This document shows positions 38,220 to 47,263 of a stretch of 64,000 nt of DNA, piece after piece. The stretch lies in the NCBI RefSeq assembly GCF_002215035.1, contig NZ_NKFP01000006.1, forward strand, positions 2,509,080-2,573,079, written 5' to 3'. Made by a program: the position numbers and the translations under genes. Within the stretch, counting starts at the first letter, position 1, and each line of letters starts with the position of its first letter. The notes beneath the pieces are model-generated. The model worked only from the letters and a program-made list of their open reading frames with translations. It had not been told where the DNA came from and made no database searches. The DNA comes from Leptolyngbya ohadii IS1 (lineage in GTDB: Bacteria > Cyanobacteriota > Cyanobacteriia > Elainellales > Elainellaceae).

Positions 38220-38547
38220 GAAGATGCAATCGCGATAGGAACTGCACAGGTTTTAATTAATTCCTTCTCTGCTTCATTTCAGCCGATTGCAGGGAAAATC
38301 CGTACAGATACAGCGGTTCTTCACAGGATCTAAACGGAGTGCGGCAGGGTCTTTAAGAAATAGATTTATATCTTCAGTCCTCTTGGTAGCGTCTGCAACA
38401 GAATTGATGATTCTTCGATCTGACCGATTTCTGCCCTGGCTGCCGGAGGTTCCTAAAATTCGGTACAATCCTGAATCTGGAATGCGATCGTTCTGCCGAT
38501 GGTTTTCCCCGTTTCCGTCCTGCTTCTTGAGGGTTCTGAGATTATTC

Positions 38548-39657
38548 ATGGGTCAAACGCTGGTCGTTAAAATTGGCACTTCAAGTCTGGCTCACCCCGA
38601 CACTGGCTTTTTAGCGCTGGCGACGATCGCCCAGTTGGTCGAAACCCTCAGTCAGTTGCGGCAGCAGGGGCATGACGTGATTCTGGTGTCCTCCGGAGCG
38701 GTGGGGGTGGGCTGTGCCCGGTTGGGACTCACGGAACGTCCGCGCAGTATGGCAATGAAGCAGGCTGTGGCAGCGGTGGGGCAGGGTCGCCTGATGCGGG
38801 TCTATGATGACCTGTTTAGCTCCCTTCAGCAGCCGATCGCCCAGGTCTTGCTAACCCGCACCGATCTGACCGAGCGCAGCCGCTATGTGAATGCCTACCG
38901 GACGTTCCGGCAACTCCTGAAGCTGGGCGTCATCCCGATCGTGAATGAAAACGATACCCTTGCCGTCGAAGAACTGAAGTTTGGCGACAACGATACCCTG
39001 TCTGCACGGGTTGCAAGCCTGGTCGGGGCAACCTGGCTGTTTCTACTCACCGATGTCGATCGCCTTTATTCTGCCGATCCACGCTCTCATCCAGATGCCA
39101 AGCCGATTCCGGTGGTGGAGGATATCGAGAAGCTGGATGAACTGGTAGAGGTGGGCGATCGGGGCACAAGCTGGGGCACTGGCGGCATGGTGACAAAGAT
39201 TGCTGCTGCCAGAATCGCCACAACCGCTGGAATCCGCACGGTGATTACTGAAGGACAAGCACCCCAAAATTTGCTGAAAATTCTGGCAGGGGAGCCGATC
39301 GGCACCCGGTTTGAGCCTCAGCCTGATCGGGTAAATGCCCGTAAACGCTGGATTGCTCATGGTCTGGTTCCCGCAGGCAAGCTATATTTAGATGCAGGGG
39401 CGATCGCGGCAATTCGGGATGCGGGTAAATCGCTGCTGGCGGCTGGGGTGCGTGAAGTAGAAGGTGAGTTTCAGACAAACGATGCGGTGGTACTCTGCGA
39501 TCGCTCCGGACAGGAAGTGGCACGCGGCATTGTGAACTACACCAGCATCGAACTGCAAAAAATTCGGGGTTGTCATTCCGACCAAATTCCGCAGATCCTG
39601 GGCTACGGTGGCGCAGAAACCGTGGTGCATCGGGATAATTTGGTGCTGAGCAGCTAG
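38548..39657 (+). CDS. proB: Glutamate 5-kinase
   Basis: The first enzyme of proline biosynthesis, phosphorylating glutamate to glutamyl-5-phosphate. The 369-residue product starts with the amino-acid-kinase signature [10 protein letters not shown], then [10 protein letters not shown] and [10 protein letters not shown], and has the glycine-rich GTGGMVTKI nucleotide-binding region near 213-221. A C-terminal PUA domain (about 280-360) completes the usual bacterial architecture. The open frame extends 87 codons upstream, but the family N-terminus is at the ATG 38548, so I use that. It stands alone; proA is not nearby. Confidence 0.93.
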   Translation: MGQTLVVKIGTSSLAHPDTGFLALATIAQLVETLSQLRQQGHDVILVSSGAVGVGCARLGLTERPRSMAMKQAVAAVGQGRLMRVYDDLFSSLQQPIAQVLLTRTDLTERSRYVNAYRTFRQLLKLGVIPIVNENDTLAVEELKFGDNDTLSARVASLVGATWLFLLTDVDRLYSADPRSHPDAKPIPVVEDIEKLDELVEVGDRGTSWGTGGMVTKIAAARIATTAGIRTVITEGQAPQNLLKILAGEPIGTRFEPQPDRVNARKRWIAHGLVPAGKLYLDAGAIAAIRDAGKSLLAAGVREVEGEFQTNDAVVLCDRSGQEVARGIVNYTSIELQKIRGCHSDQIPQILGYGGAETVVHRDNLVLSS

Positions 39658-39792
39658 TTCAAGTTGAACGGACTGTGTGAATTGAGCTGATTCAGGGCAT
39701 TCTACAGCAGAACCGTCTAACCGTTTGCAGTGGTCATCTACGCCATCGGGCAGATCAACTCGCTAGAATAGCCATTACCTCAGGTGGCAATT

Positions 39793-39864
39793 TAAGCATC
39801 GGTTTAAGCATTGGTTCAACCATCAGTTCTACGATCAGTCCAACCATCAGTTCAACAATCGGTG
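39793..39864 (+). repeat. Degenerate 12-bp tandem repeat, six units
   Basis: Six consecutive 12-base units: TAAGCATCGGTT, TAAGCATTGGTT, CAACCATCAGTT, CTACGATCAGTC, CAACCATCAGTT and CAACAATCGGTG. One forward frame reads through as a four-residue repeat of the type Ser/Leu-x-Ile-Gly/Ser, with no credible start codon. It lies in the 520-base gap between proB and the Ser/Thr kinase gene, which shows no other supportable feature. Confidence 0.6.
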
Positions 39865-40178
39865 TTAGCTCAGTCGTGGGCGAAGGTCAGTACCAGGGAA
39901 TAATTCCAGCAAAGGCAAATGCGGTCAATGCTGGCAAGAACTTGCCTCAGAGGGAGAACTCCATCAAGCGATGAACCTATGGGTCTGTTGTGACAATCTT
40001 CCTCGATCAGGTGCTGATAGGCTTTTATTCGTGTTTCAAACCTGTGTCTTAACCTTGTGTTCCACTCCTTTAAGTCGCAACACTTCGAGCCTGTGAATGA
40101 CTTAAACTCTGCCACACCTTCCATTCTGTTGTCCCGATCGTCGTCGGTTGCTTCGCAGTTTCCCGTGGGGGAAATCGC

Positions 40179-41732
40179 ATGGAGGCAAGCCCTGTGATGA
40201 TAGCAGATGCTAATGTCGGGCGAGTTTTACGCGATCGGTACCACCTGCGCCAGCTTCTTGGTCAAGGATCAATGGGGCGAGTCTATGGAGCCGATGATGA
40301 AGCGCTTGGCGGCATTCCCGTTGCAATTAAATTCCTTTCCCAGGCGCTACTGAATGAGCGAATGCGCGAGCGGTTTGAGCGGGAAGCAAAAACCTGTGCC
40401 CAGCTGGGGCAGCGCAGTATTCATATTGTTCGCGTGACGGATTACGGCGTTGATGATGAGGGGATTCCCTTTTACGTAATGGAATATCTGCGGGGTCAAA
40501 ATCTCAGCGATCTCATCCTGCAACAAAGCCCGGAGCTGCCTCGCTTCCTGTACCGCATCAAGCAAATTTGCCTAGGACTCCAGTGTGCCCACCGGGGAAT
40601 CCAGGTCGAAGGAAAGATTTGCCCGATCGTCCACCGGGATATCAAACCCAGTAATATCCTGGTCAGCCAGAATGAGAGCCTGGGCGAGCTGGTTAAGATC
40701 CTAGATTTTGGCGTGGCTAAAGTGTTACAGCCGGAGGGGCACCACACCAACTGCTTCATGGGCACCCTTGCCTATGCCTCACCGGAGCAAATGGAGGGGC
40801 GCGAACTGGATGCCCGCTCAGACATCTACAGCCTCGGCGTGATGATGTTTCAGATGCTGACGGGCAAGATGCCGCTAAATGTAGAAACCCATTCGTTTGG
40901 TGGCTGGTACAAAGCGCATCATTTTCAAAAGCCGCAGCCCGTCTCGACTGTGAATCCCAACCTCAGGGTGCCCAAAATCCTTGAGAATCTGGTGATGAGC
41001 TGTCTGGAGAAATCACCGACCGATCGCCCGCAGTCGGTAAGCGAAATTTTGGGTACGCTGGAACCCCTAGAAGAACGATTTGGCACCGGGCTTCAGGTGG
41101 CACAGCGCATTAAAGCTTCCCTCTCCCGCCTGCCCGTCACGGCTGGACCCAAAAACCTGAGTCTGGTTGGGGGCGATGAAATTCACCGACTGGCAACCTG
41201 GCCCTCCCAGATGCCGATCGCGGAAATTGTGTTTCCCAAGCCGCTGCAAACCAGCCAGGGACTGATGCCGATGTTGTGGGTCATGCTGCCCCGCATTGAG
41301 ATTCTCAAGCGAGTAACGTGCAGCCGCTACAATCAGTTTCTCTTTCTGGAAATGCCTCACCCGATGCTGCTTTGGCTGACGGTGCTGTACAACCGTGGCT
41401 ACGATCCGCGCTGGCTCCCCTGCTATCTCGATCTCAGAAGCACTCCTGGACGACAGATGGCAACTCTGCTCGGCGCAACCGGACATTACCGGATTTTGTT
41501 CTTTGCCCAGGAAGAGCCTCAGCGCTGCGCCAGTGTGCAAAACGTGACGATCGCGCCTGCTCAGTGTCAGCTTTTAAACGACTGGGCAATGGTAGGGCAA
41601 TCCTCGCGGCTGCCGCCCAATCCAACCTTGAGCAAAGACTTACTGAAGCAGGAACTTGAAAAAATCAAGCCGCAGATTTTGCGAAAGCTAGAAGCCCTCT
41701 ACAGCAGTGGTTCAACGGCTTTTCATTTTTAG
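40179..41732 (+). CDS. Ser/Thr protein kinase with cyanobacterial C-terminal domain
   Basis: A 517-residue Hanks-type kinase. Present are the glycine loop LGQGSMGRV (28-36), Lys51 in VAIK, catalytic Asp154 in HRDIKPSN, Asp176 in DFG and a SPE segment in place of APE, so it should be active. Residues about 330-517 form a further domain with no transmembrane helix or WD repeat; I recognise it as occurring after kinases in cyanobacteria, but its function is not known. Start choice is uncertain: the ATG at 40179 follows GGGGGAAA, but a GGAGG at 40182 sits 8 bases before a GTG at 40194 with an ATG right after. Substrates are unknown. Confidence 0.88.
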   Translation: MEASPVMIADANVGRVLRDRYHLRQLLGQGSMGRVYGADDEALGGIPVAIKFLSQALLNERMRERFEREAKTCAQLGQRSIHIVRVTDYGVDDEGIPFYVMEYLRGQNLSDLILQQSPELPRFLYRIKQICLGLQCAHRGIQVEGKICPIVHRDIKPSNILVSQNESLGELVKILDFGVAKVLQPEGHHTNCFMGTLAYASPEQMEGRELDARSDIYSLGVMMFQMLTGKMPLNVETHSFGGWYKAHHFQKPQPVSTVNPNLRVPKILENLVMSCLEKSPTDRPQSVSEILGTLEPLEERFGTGLQVAQRIKASLSRLPVTAGPKNLSLVGGDEIHRLATWPSQMPIAEIVFPKPLQTSQGLMPMLWVMLPRIEILKRVTCSRYNQFLFLEMPHPMLLWLTVLYNRGYDPRWLPCYLDLRSTPGRQMATLLGATGHYRILFFAQEEPQRCASVQNVTIAPAQCQLLNDWAMVGQSSRLPPNPTLSKDLLKQELEKIKPQILRKLEALYSSGSTAFHF

Positions 41733-41753
41733 CTCGCCTGATGCCTGTCTGAG

Positions 41754-42659
41754 CTAGCTTGCCGTACGACGGAAGGGAAAATAGATAATGGGATGCCCGC
41801 TTCGGCGCAGCAGTTCCCCTGCAAAGCTGGGAGCAGACAGTTCGCTGAGTTTGCCAAACCGCTCGGAGCTGATCGCGATCGCGCTGATGTCATAGTCGAT
41901 CGCAGCCAGCAAAATTTCCGGAATCGGTTCTCCACGCAGAATTCGCGTTTCAATGGTTAGGTTTGCAGACTCTAGCGCTGTTTTTGCCGCCGCCAGTCGG
42001 GTTTTTGCCTCTTCAATTTGATAGTCTTTGGGCAGTTCACGCCGTCCCCCTTCTGTAATCACCCAGGTCAGCAGACATTGCTCCAGCACATTGCCATCCG
42101 TCTGTGCCCGTTGCCGGATCTGCTGCACTAAATAGTCCGCTGCTCTGGAGCTATCGTAGGGCACCAGGAGGTACCGAAACAGGTGTTGACAGCGCAATGC
42201 CAGCTCCTCGTTGGTGTAAACCGAGAGTAGCTGTGGGCGAAACAGCATCACCGGCACAGCCGATCGCTGACAAACACTCACCAGGGTACTGCCGAACAGT
42301 TTCTCTGCCAGCAAACTCCGAATAGGCGTGCCCATTAAAATGAGATCTACTCCGCCAGCCTGGGCGAGATGGAGAATTGCATCCACAGGACGCCCCCACT
42401 GCACCTCAACTCGAATTTCAACGCCGCCTGCTGCCTGATCACCGGCAAGCCGACCCGCCGAAGGCGGCAGCGTCAAACGATCGCGCACCTGACGTTCTTT
42501 TTCGGGGTCAGGTTTGGGAATCGATCGATCGCTGTCCAGCGGCAGCACATGGAGGAAAGTTATCTGCTGGATACCGCTCGCAGCAAGCTGGGGCACAAAA
42601 TGAACCAACCGCTGCAACCCATCCGTAAAGTCAGTGCAGACCAGAACTTTTTGAAACAT
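41754..42659 (-). CDS. Tandem universal stress protein (two UspA domains)
   Basis: A 301-residue protein with two UspA folds. The first opens QKVLVCTDFTDG and includes a LMGTPIRSLLAEKLFGSTLVSV nucleotide-loop segment; the second starts near residue 165 (YLLVPYDSSRAA) and ends with an AISSERFGKLSE segment. Only the first domain clearly resembles the ATP-binding G-2x-G-9x-G type. Such proteins respond to stress through an unknown mechanism. A family C repeat lies within the coding region at 42454-42472, encoding a Pro-Pro-Ser-Ala-Gly-type insertion. It is convergent with the Ser/Thr kinase gene. Confidence 0.87.
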   Translation of the reverse strand: MFQKVLVCTDFTDGLQRLVHFVPQLAASGIQQITFLHVLPLDSDRSIPKPDPEKERQVRDRLTLPPSAGRLAGDQAAGGVEIRVEVQWGRPVDAILHLAQAGGVDLILMGTPIRSLLAEKLFGSTLVSVCQRSAVPVMLFRPQLLSVYTNEELALRCQHLFRYLLVPYDSSRAADYLVQQIRQRAQTDGNVLEQCLLTWVITEGGRRELPKDYQIEEAKTRLAAAKTALESANLTIETRILRGEPIPEILLAAIDYDISAIAISSERFGKLSELSAPSFAGELLRRSGHPIIYFPFRRTAS

Positions 42660-43314
42660 GACGGCGGCAGGAAGATGTGAAAGTCCTTCCTAACCTACCA
42701 TTCCTGCTGAAAAATCCAAGCTGCCATCGGCGATATTTTTGCGGAGCCTCGCTCTGCCATAGCGGAATCGTCGAACTGGGTCATTGCAGAATCAGCGTAC
42801 CCTGGTACACCTGGTGCAGTACAAAGTATGGATGGGTAATGAAATGCAGTTGAGTAATGTTTTGAAGCAGCAGCAGGGCAGTTTGGTTTGGAGGTATGGG
42901 GCACTGAATGCTGAGCTGCACACCCTTCCCGCTATCTGCCTGGTTTTCGTCGATTAGTCTCTGCCCAATCTGATGTCTGGAGTTGGATTGAAAAGCGTGA
43001 TCCAGAATGGCTGGGCGTTGTTCTTGGTGACTTCTTGAATTCCGGTTTGACTGAACGCTTAAAGGACGTTTAGAAACTCAGCGCAAACGGGATAATGCAA
43101 TGGACAAGCTTGATTACAGATTTTACAGCAGACGATCGAAGTGTCTGAAATCAAAATCTCCTACAAGGTGAACCGAAATACGTAAACCGAGATTTGCAAA
43201 CAGGACTATAGCAAACGAAATCTTGCTTCCGAGTAGAACGCCCCAGCATCCCCAGCCCCTTTCTGTCTCAGAACAAAGCAAGAGAGGGAGGTCGCCCACA
43301 ACGGTCGCAGACGA
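42660..43314. other. Gene-free region between the universal stress and nblA genes
   Basis: About 650 bases with only small open frames lacking protein-like composition. I see a short palindromic stretch near 42798-42815 (GTACCCTGGTACACC) but no terminator, RNA gene or repeat that I can name. Confidence 0.4.
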
Positions 43315-43512
43315 TTACTCGTACTGGTTAGCAGTTTCGATGCCCCATTGGTGCTTCAGGAAGTGCTTGTACATGTTTTCTTTGACCATCATTTGCTCAT
43401 AGAGCTTGATCAGGAAGTCCTGAGCCTGTTCGCGGCTCATATGCTCGACCTGGGTTTCAAACGAACGAAGGCTGAATTGCTGTTCCAGGGTGAGTTCGAT
43501 AGGCTGGCTCAT
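43315..43512 (-). CDS. nblA: Phycobilisome degradation protein NblA
   Basis: A 65-residue NblA, the small adaptor that binds phycobiliproteins and recruits the ClpC protease so that phycobilisomes are degraded in nitrogen or sulfur starvation. The sequence IELTLEQQFSLRSFETQV, then MSREQAQDFLIKLYEQMM and HFLKHQWGIE, is highly characteristic. The start is the ATG at 43512, giving the canonical MSQPIEL terminus, with GGAG 7 bases upstream; an ATG at 43524 is in frame but precedes that SD. A likely promoter is at 43697-43726, implying a leader of about 180 bases. Confidence 0.95.
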   Translation of the reverse strand: MSQPIELTLEQQFSLRSFETQVEHMSREQAQDFLIKLYEQMMVKENMYKHFLKHQWGIETANQYE

Positions 43513-43696
43513 AATACACTCCAAGTTGAATTAGTGAATCAAGTGGACAGAGGACTTGGCGAAGCCGAGATATTCACTGAGAGACATTCACTGAAAATCG
43601 TTGAATCAGAATCATTGCGTGATTGCCGTTCGTGCTTGCCTCAGGAATGCAGTGTTGTCTGTAGTCTTCCCAATCTGAATACAGCTTATCACTTGC

Positions 43697-43726
43697 ATAT
43701 TACAGAAGATAACAATCGTTTGACAA
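43697..43726 (-). promoter_or_regulatory. Candidate sigma-70 promoter of nblA
   Basis: On the minus strand, TTGTCA (43721-43726) and TAATAT (43697-43702) are separated by 18 bases, pointing at nblA. I found no NtcA box (GTA-N8-TAC) in the visible leader or upstream. Confidence 0.4.
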
Positions 43727-43994
43727 AGCGACCACCCCCCACATAGGTATTTCTCTAGAATGAAGTATTTGTATCAAGGGCTGCGACCACAGACTGTTCC
43801 TTTTGAACAAATTGCTTAAACCTTCTTAACAAGAGCGATCGCAGCTTGCTTCTATGGCGGGACTTGGCGGAAGAGAGCGCTGTAGGATCAGAAAAACTGA
43901 TTCCTTACTTTTAAAAGACTCATCGAAGGTTGCCGGGTTTCCTGACCTTCCCGTCAATCTGTCTCTAGAGCAAGAGCTGGAAGGAGAAACAATC

Positions 43995-44024
43995 AAAAAG
44001 CCCGCAGCTCAAAAGAGTGCAGGC
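43995..44024 (-). terminator. Candidate rho-independent terminator
   Basis: On the minus strand, GCCTGCACTC, a TTTT loop and GAGCTGCGGGC form a stem with two interruptions, followed by TTTTT. It lies about 195 bases past the stop of the 88-residue gene at 44218, and argues against a 60-codon forward frame over it being a gene. Confidence 0.45.
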
Positions 44025-44217
44025 ACGAAAAATTAAAGTTTTAGAGTTGTTGTAGACCGATCGCAGGGAGGGCAAAGACAGAAACGGCGATCGGATAACA
44101 AGCTAAACCAGGGAATTGAGCAAATAATCCTGAAAAGCAGCCGCGATCGCGAGAAGCAGCCAAGTAATTCGTAACTGGATTAACTAACCCGATTACTTAC
44201 TCAGGGAATTAGCACAA

Positions 44218-44484
44218 TTAGCGAATTGCCAAAGCGGGGGTTAATTCCGGAAGTGGAGCTGCCGTTGGAGGGGTATCCTGACGGATTTGGCGACGCTGTT
44301 TGAGTGCCCGAAGCTGCTGAAGCAGAGCTTCCGTTTCTGCCTCAAGGTGCATTAATTCGACTTGATGAGTTGCCTGGTAGGGGAGTTTTCTAGCGGACGA
44401 GGACTGGGTTGAAGATGATTCAGTCTTCGCTGGAGCCGATTGCGCAGTAACACCGGATTGAGAAGAATTTATGCTGTTCATCAA
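44218..44484 (-). CDS. Small conserved cyanobacterial protein, unknown function
   Basis: An 88-residue protein. The first 32 residues are Ser/Thr/Gln-rich and look disordered; residues about 34-66 (YQATHQVELMHLEAETEALL, then QQLRALKQRR) form an amphipathic helix likely to be a coiled coil; the tail is Pro/Ala-rich. The helical part resembles small hypothetical proteins that I have seen in other cyanobacteria, so I judge it real. Two adjacent ATG codons open it. It is co-directional with hisS, about 120 bases downstream of the hisS stop. No function can be given. Confidence 0.6.
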   Translation of the reverse strand: MMNSINSSQSGVTAQSAPAKTESSSTQSSSARKLPYQATHQVELMHLEAETEALLQQLRALKQRRQIRQDTPPTAAPLPELTPALAIR

Positions 44485-44602
44485 TTTGGACTAGTAATTA
44501 TTACTCATTCACACCACATGGGTATTTTATCCCAAACCTGATCCTAGATTGTATTCGCTGTATCGATTGACCCGAAGGGAGCTGTGGCGGTTCCCAAACT
44601 GG

Positions 44603-45886
44603 CTATGCTCTAGCTTGGTGAAGCCGCTGCCGAAACTCCTCTGCCTTTGTGGAGAGATCCGCCTGCGAAAGACTCTCTTGTTGCCCGGATACCAGCCACT
44701 TAAGCTGTACGGTCTGACTATCGGCTTCGGCGTCTCCCAGCACCAGACAGGCGGTTGCTCCGCTGCGATCGGCGCGTTTGAACTGTTTGCCAAAGGCACT
44801 GCCGCTCAGGTCTAGCTCGACTGAAAATCCTTGATGACGCAGCATTTGGGCGAGTTGGGTTGCCTGCGGTTCTGCCCGATCGCCTCGCGATACCAAATAG
44901 AAATCCAGGGGTGCAGCCGGAGCCTGGCTTGCCTGCCGCAGCAGAATAATGAGTCGCTCTAAGCCGATCGCCCAGCCTACCGCAGGGGTTTGGGGTCCAC
45001 TCAGTTCTTTCACCAGTCCGTCGTAGCGACCGCCGCCGCAGACCGTATTTTGTGCCCCCAGCCCCGTATCGGCAATAATCTCGAATGCCGTGTGGGTGTA
45101 GTAGTCTAGACCGCGCACCAGACAGTGATTTAAGCGATAGGCAATTCCTAGATCCGTCAACTGCTGCTGTACCTGCTCGAAGCGGGTCTGGGATTCCGGC
45201 GAGAAGTGATCCCAGATTTTTGGGGCGTCCTGGACAATTTCCTTGGTTTTGGGATCTTTGCTGTCTAGAATTCGCAGCGGGTTGCGCTCCAGACGATTTT
45301 GCGAGTCCGAATCGAGGCTGGCTTTGTAGGGAGTGAGGTAATTAATGAGCGCCTCGCGATACTGGCGGCGATCGTCCGGATCTCCCACCGAGTTCAAATC
45401 TAGACGCAGATTGTCCAGCCCCAGGGTTTTCAGAATATCGATCGCCAGAGCAATCACTTCCACATCTGCACGGGGGTCCCCGCTGCCAATGGACTCAATG
45501 CCAAGCTGATGAAACTGCCGCTGCCGTCCTTCCTGGGGCTGCTCGTAGCGAAACATGGGTCCGGTGTACCAGAGCCGCTGGGTATCCCCCTGGGCGTAAA
45601 GGCTGCGCTGAATGTAAGCCCGCACCACGCCCGCCGTGCCCTCTGGTCGCAGGGTAATCGATCGATCGCCCTTATCGAGGAAGGTGTACATCTCCTTGCC
45701 GACCACATCTGTCGCTTCGCCGATGCCCCGCTCAAACAGATCGGTCTGTTCAAAGATGGGGGTGCGAATTTCGCGATAGGCGGCACGGCTCAAGATAGTA
45801 CGGGCAACGGACTCAACCCACTGCCAGTAGCCCACCTCGTCGGACAGGATATCGCGTGTTCCCTTGATGGCTTGAATTCCGCTCAT
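44603..45886 (-). CDS. hisS: Histidyl-tRNA synthetase
   Basis: A class II aminoacyl-tRNA synthetase that charges tRNA-His. The N-terminal IKGTRDILSDE opening, motif 2 (TLRPEGTAGVVRAYIQ and MFRYEQPQEGRQRQFHQLG), the histidine-specific GLDYYTHTAFEI and GGGRYDGL segments, and motif 3 (PAVGWAIGLERLI) are all intact. The C-terminal anticodon-binding domain (about 325-427) is complete. At 427 residues it has standard bacterial length, so this is not the HisZ paralogue. The start is the ATG at 45886. Confidence 0.96.
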   Translation of the reverse strand: MSGIQAIKGTRDILSDEVGYWQWVESVARTILSRAAYREIRTPIFEQTDLFERGIGEATDVVGKEMYTFLDKGDRSITLRPEGTAGVVRAYIQRSLYAQGDTQRLWYTGPMFRYEQPQEGRQRQFHQLGIESIGSGDPRADVEVIALAIDILKTLGLDNLRLDLNSVGDPDDRRQYREALINYLTPYKASLDSDSQNRLERNPLRILDSKDPKTKEIVQDAPKIWDHFSPESQTRFEQVQQQLTDLGIAYRLNHCLVRGLDYYTHTAFEIIADTGLGAQNTVCGGGRYDGLVKELSGPQTPAVGWAIGLERLIILLRQASQAPAAPLDFYLVSRGDRAEPQATQLAQMLRHQGFSVELDLSGSAFGKQFKRADRSGATACLVLGDAEADSQTVQLKWLVSGQQESLSQADLSTKAEEFRQRLHQARA

Positions 45887-46111
45887 GAATTTAGGCGCGT
45901 GAAATTAGCGTGAGACTAAACGGTGTTGGACGGTCAAAGCGGCGAATGGATTCCCCGATATTCCCAAATATAGAATCTTAGCCCAACTTGTTGCCCGAAT
46001 CGTTCTTATCCCCCAACCTGCGAAGCTGGGAGACTGGCGATCGAACCCTATCAAAGGCTCTACGGGGAGTGATTTGGCGGCACGCCCGAAAACCAGCAGG
46101 AATAGTTAATG

Positions 46112-46423
46112 TCAAAACTGTGAATTCAGCCGTTCCCAGGTACCAAAGCGATCGGCGTAGTAGCGCAAAATTTGCTCGACTCGCTGCTGGGACACTGCAT
46201 TTACAGTGGAGGTATAGCGGAGACAAAGCCCACCAACCTGACTGTCGCAATAGTTAAACTGCTGAGACGTTTGCGGCAGGAGATCGACCTCAACCCCATC
46301 AACCTGCCTCAGGTGGGCAGCGACCTCCCGATAGACGGCAAGTGGCAGTTGGGGGCAGACCAGACGAACTGTGGTTGGTGTGCTGTCTGTGAGCCGGGGA
46401 TTCATCGCAGCAGAATCAGTCAT
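46112..46423 (-). CDS. Small conserved cyanobacterial protein, unknown function
   Basis: A 103-residue protein. Residues about 20-103 form a compact alternating alpha/beta segment (LPLAVYREVAAHLRQVDGVEVDLLPQ, GGLCLRYT, VEQILRYYADRFGTWERL). The pattern resembles a cyanobacterial hypothetical family; no catalytic motif or known domain is recognisable. The start at ATG 46423 leaves a short Thr/Ser-rich N-terminus; the ATG at residue 7 is an alternative. The neighbours are hisS downstream and a LuxR-type regulator upstream, all on the same strand. Confidence 0.65.
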   Translation of the reverse strand: MTDSAAMNPRLTDSTPTTVRLVCPQLPLAVYREVAAHLRQVDGVEVDLLPQTSQQFNYCDSQVGGLCLRYTSTVNAVSQQRVEQILRYYADRFGTWERLNSQF

Positions 46424-46554
46424 GGGATTGGGTATCCGGTTTCGTATCCAGGCATTCCCATTTTTCCACAGGTTTTTACGCTCTGTCTCCCCGTCTATAA
46501 AACGGAAGCAGGCTGCGGGAATTTAGAGGAAATGAAGCAGATGCCAAACCGTGG

Positions 46555-46881
46555 CTAGAGGGAATCTTCAGCAGAAACCATAGTTTCCCCCGGCATATTT
46601 TCCGCAGGAGGAAGACTTTCCCTGGAAATCGGCAGGGTGCAGCAGTTGACCTCATCAATGCAGACCTTGCCCCACTGTAATGCCCAGCGAACCAGCGCTA
46701 CCCGGTTTCCGGTCTCAGTCTTGGTCAAGATATTGCTGATGTGGTTATCTACCGTGCGTTTGCTGATATCTAACTTTTCTGCGATTTCCTGGTTGGTTAA
46801 GCCAGCCGCGACCAGCTCAACGATTTGGAGTTCCCGCTCGGACAGGGTTCCAGTGCTTTGCGCCTCGCCGCCCATTGTCAT
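46555..46881 (-). CDS. pedR: LuxR/NarL-type HTH regulator, PedR-like
   Basis: A 108-residue stand-alone DNA-binding protein: a LuxR-type helix-turn-helix (LSERELQIVELVAAGLTNQEI, then LDISKRTVDNHISNILTKT) without a receiver domain. The following stretch, NRVALVRWALQWGKVCIDEVNCC, matches the cyanobacterial PedR type, a redox-responsive regulator linked to photosynthetic electron transport. The three cysteines in this stretch (CIDEVNCC) are the candidate redox sites. The symbol rests on resemblance only. The start could be the ATG at 46881 or the one two codons later. Target genes are unknown here. Confidence 0.72.
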   Translation of the reverse strand: MTMGGEAQSTGTLSERELQIVELVAAGLTNQEIAEKLDISKRTVDNHISNILTKTETGNRVALVRWALQWGKVCIDEVNCCTLPISRESLPPAENMPGETMVSAEDSL

Positions 46882-47263
46882 AACCAGTTCTCGCTTAACT
46901 GTGATGTGTATATGTACTTAGTCTACCTGTCTTCATTGTAGGCATTTATTCTGATAACGCCATTCTCATCAGAGATTCTTTAGTCCGATATAGATTTAGC
47001 TGACGGAAATGAGGTAGAGGAGGGCGATCGGGAACTATCCGCGGCAAAGGCTCGTCACGATCGGTTTTGAGCATTGGTTTTAAGTATTGGTTTAGAGCAA
47101 TGCGCTGAGTAGACCGGAATAACCGTAGGATGTTTAGGCAAGCATCCCCACGCACAAGGCTCCGGAATTCCTGGCGTAATGCTGCGCTGATTTTTTACAA
47201 CAATATGAGCCATCCTGACCCCTATCAGAGTAATCTTTAGCAGCGAAATATTTGAGCAGCGAA
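46882..47263. other. Intergenic region between the PedR-like and amidase genes
   Basis: About 380 bases between divergent genes. It should contain both promoters. I saw no repeat, RNA gene or clear sigma-70 box that I could assign with confidence. Confidence 0.35.

Noticed and set aside
39870-40124. 84-codon minus-strand open frame
   Set aside because: No recognisable motif and no ribosome site; it sits beside degenerate repeats. It could be a gene remnant but I cannot support it.
43854-44036. 60-codon forward open frame upstream of the nblA promoter region
   Set aside because: It covers a candidate terminator for the opposite strand and shows no recognisable family features.
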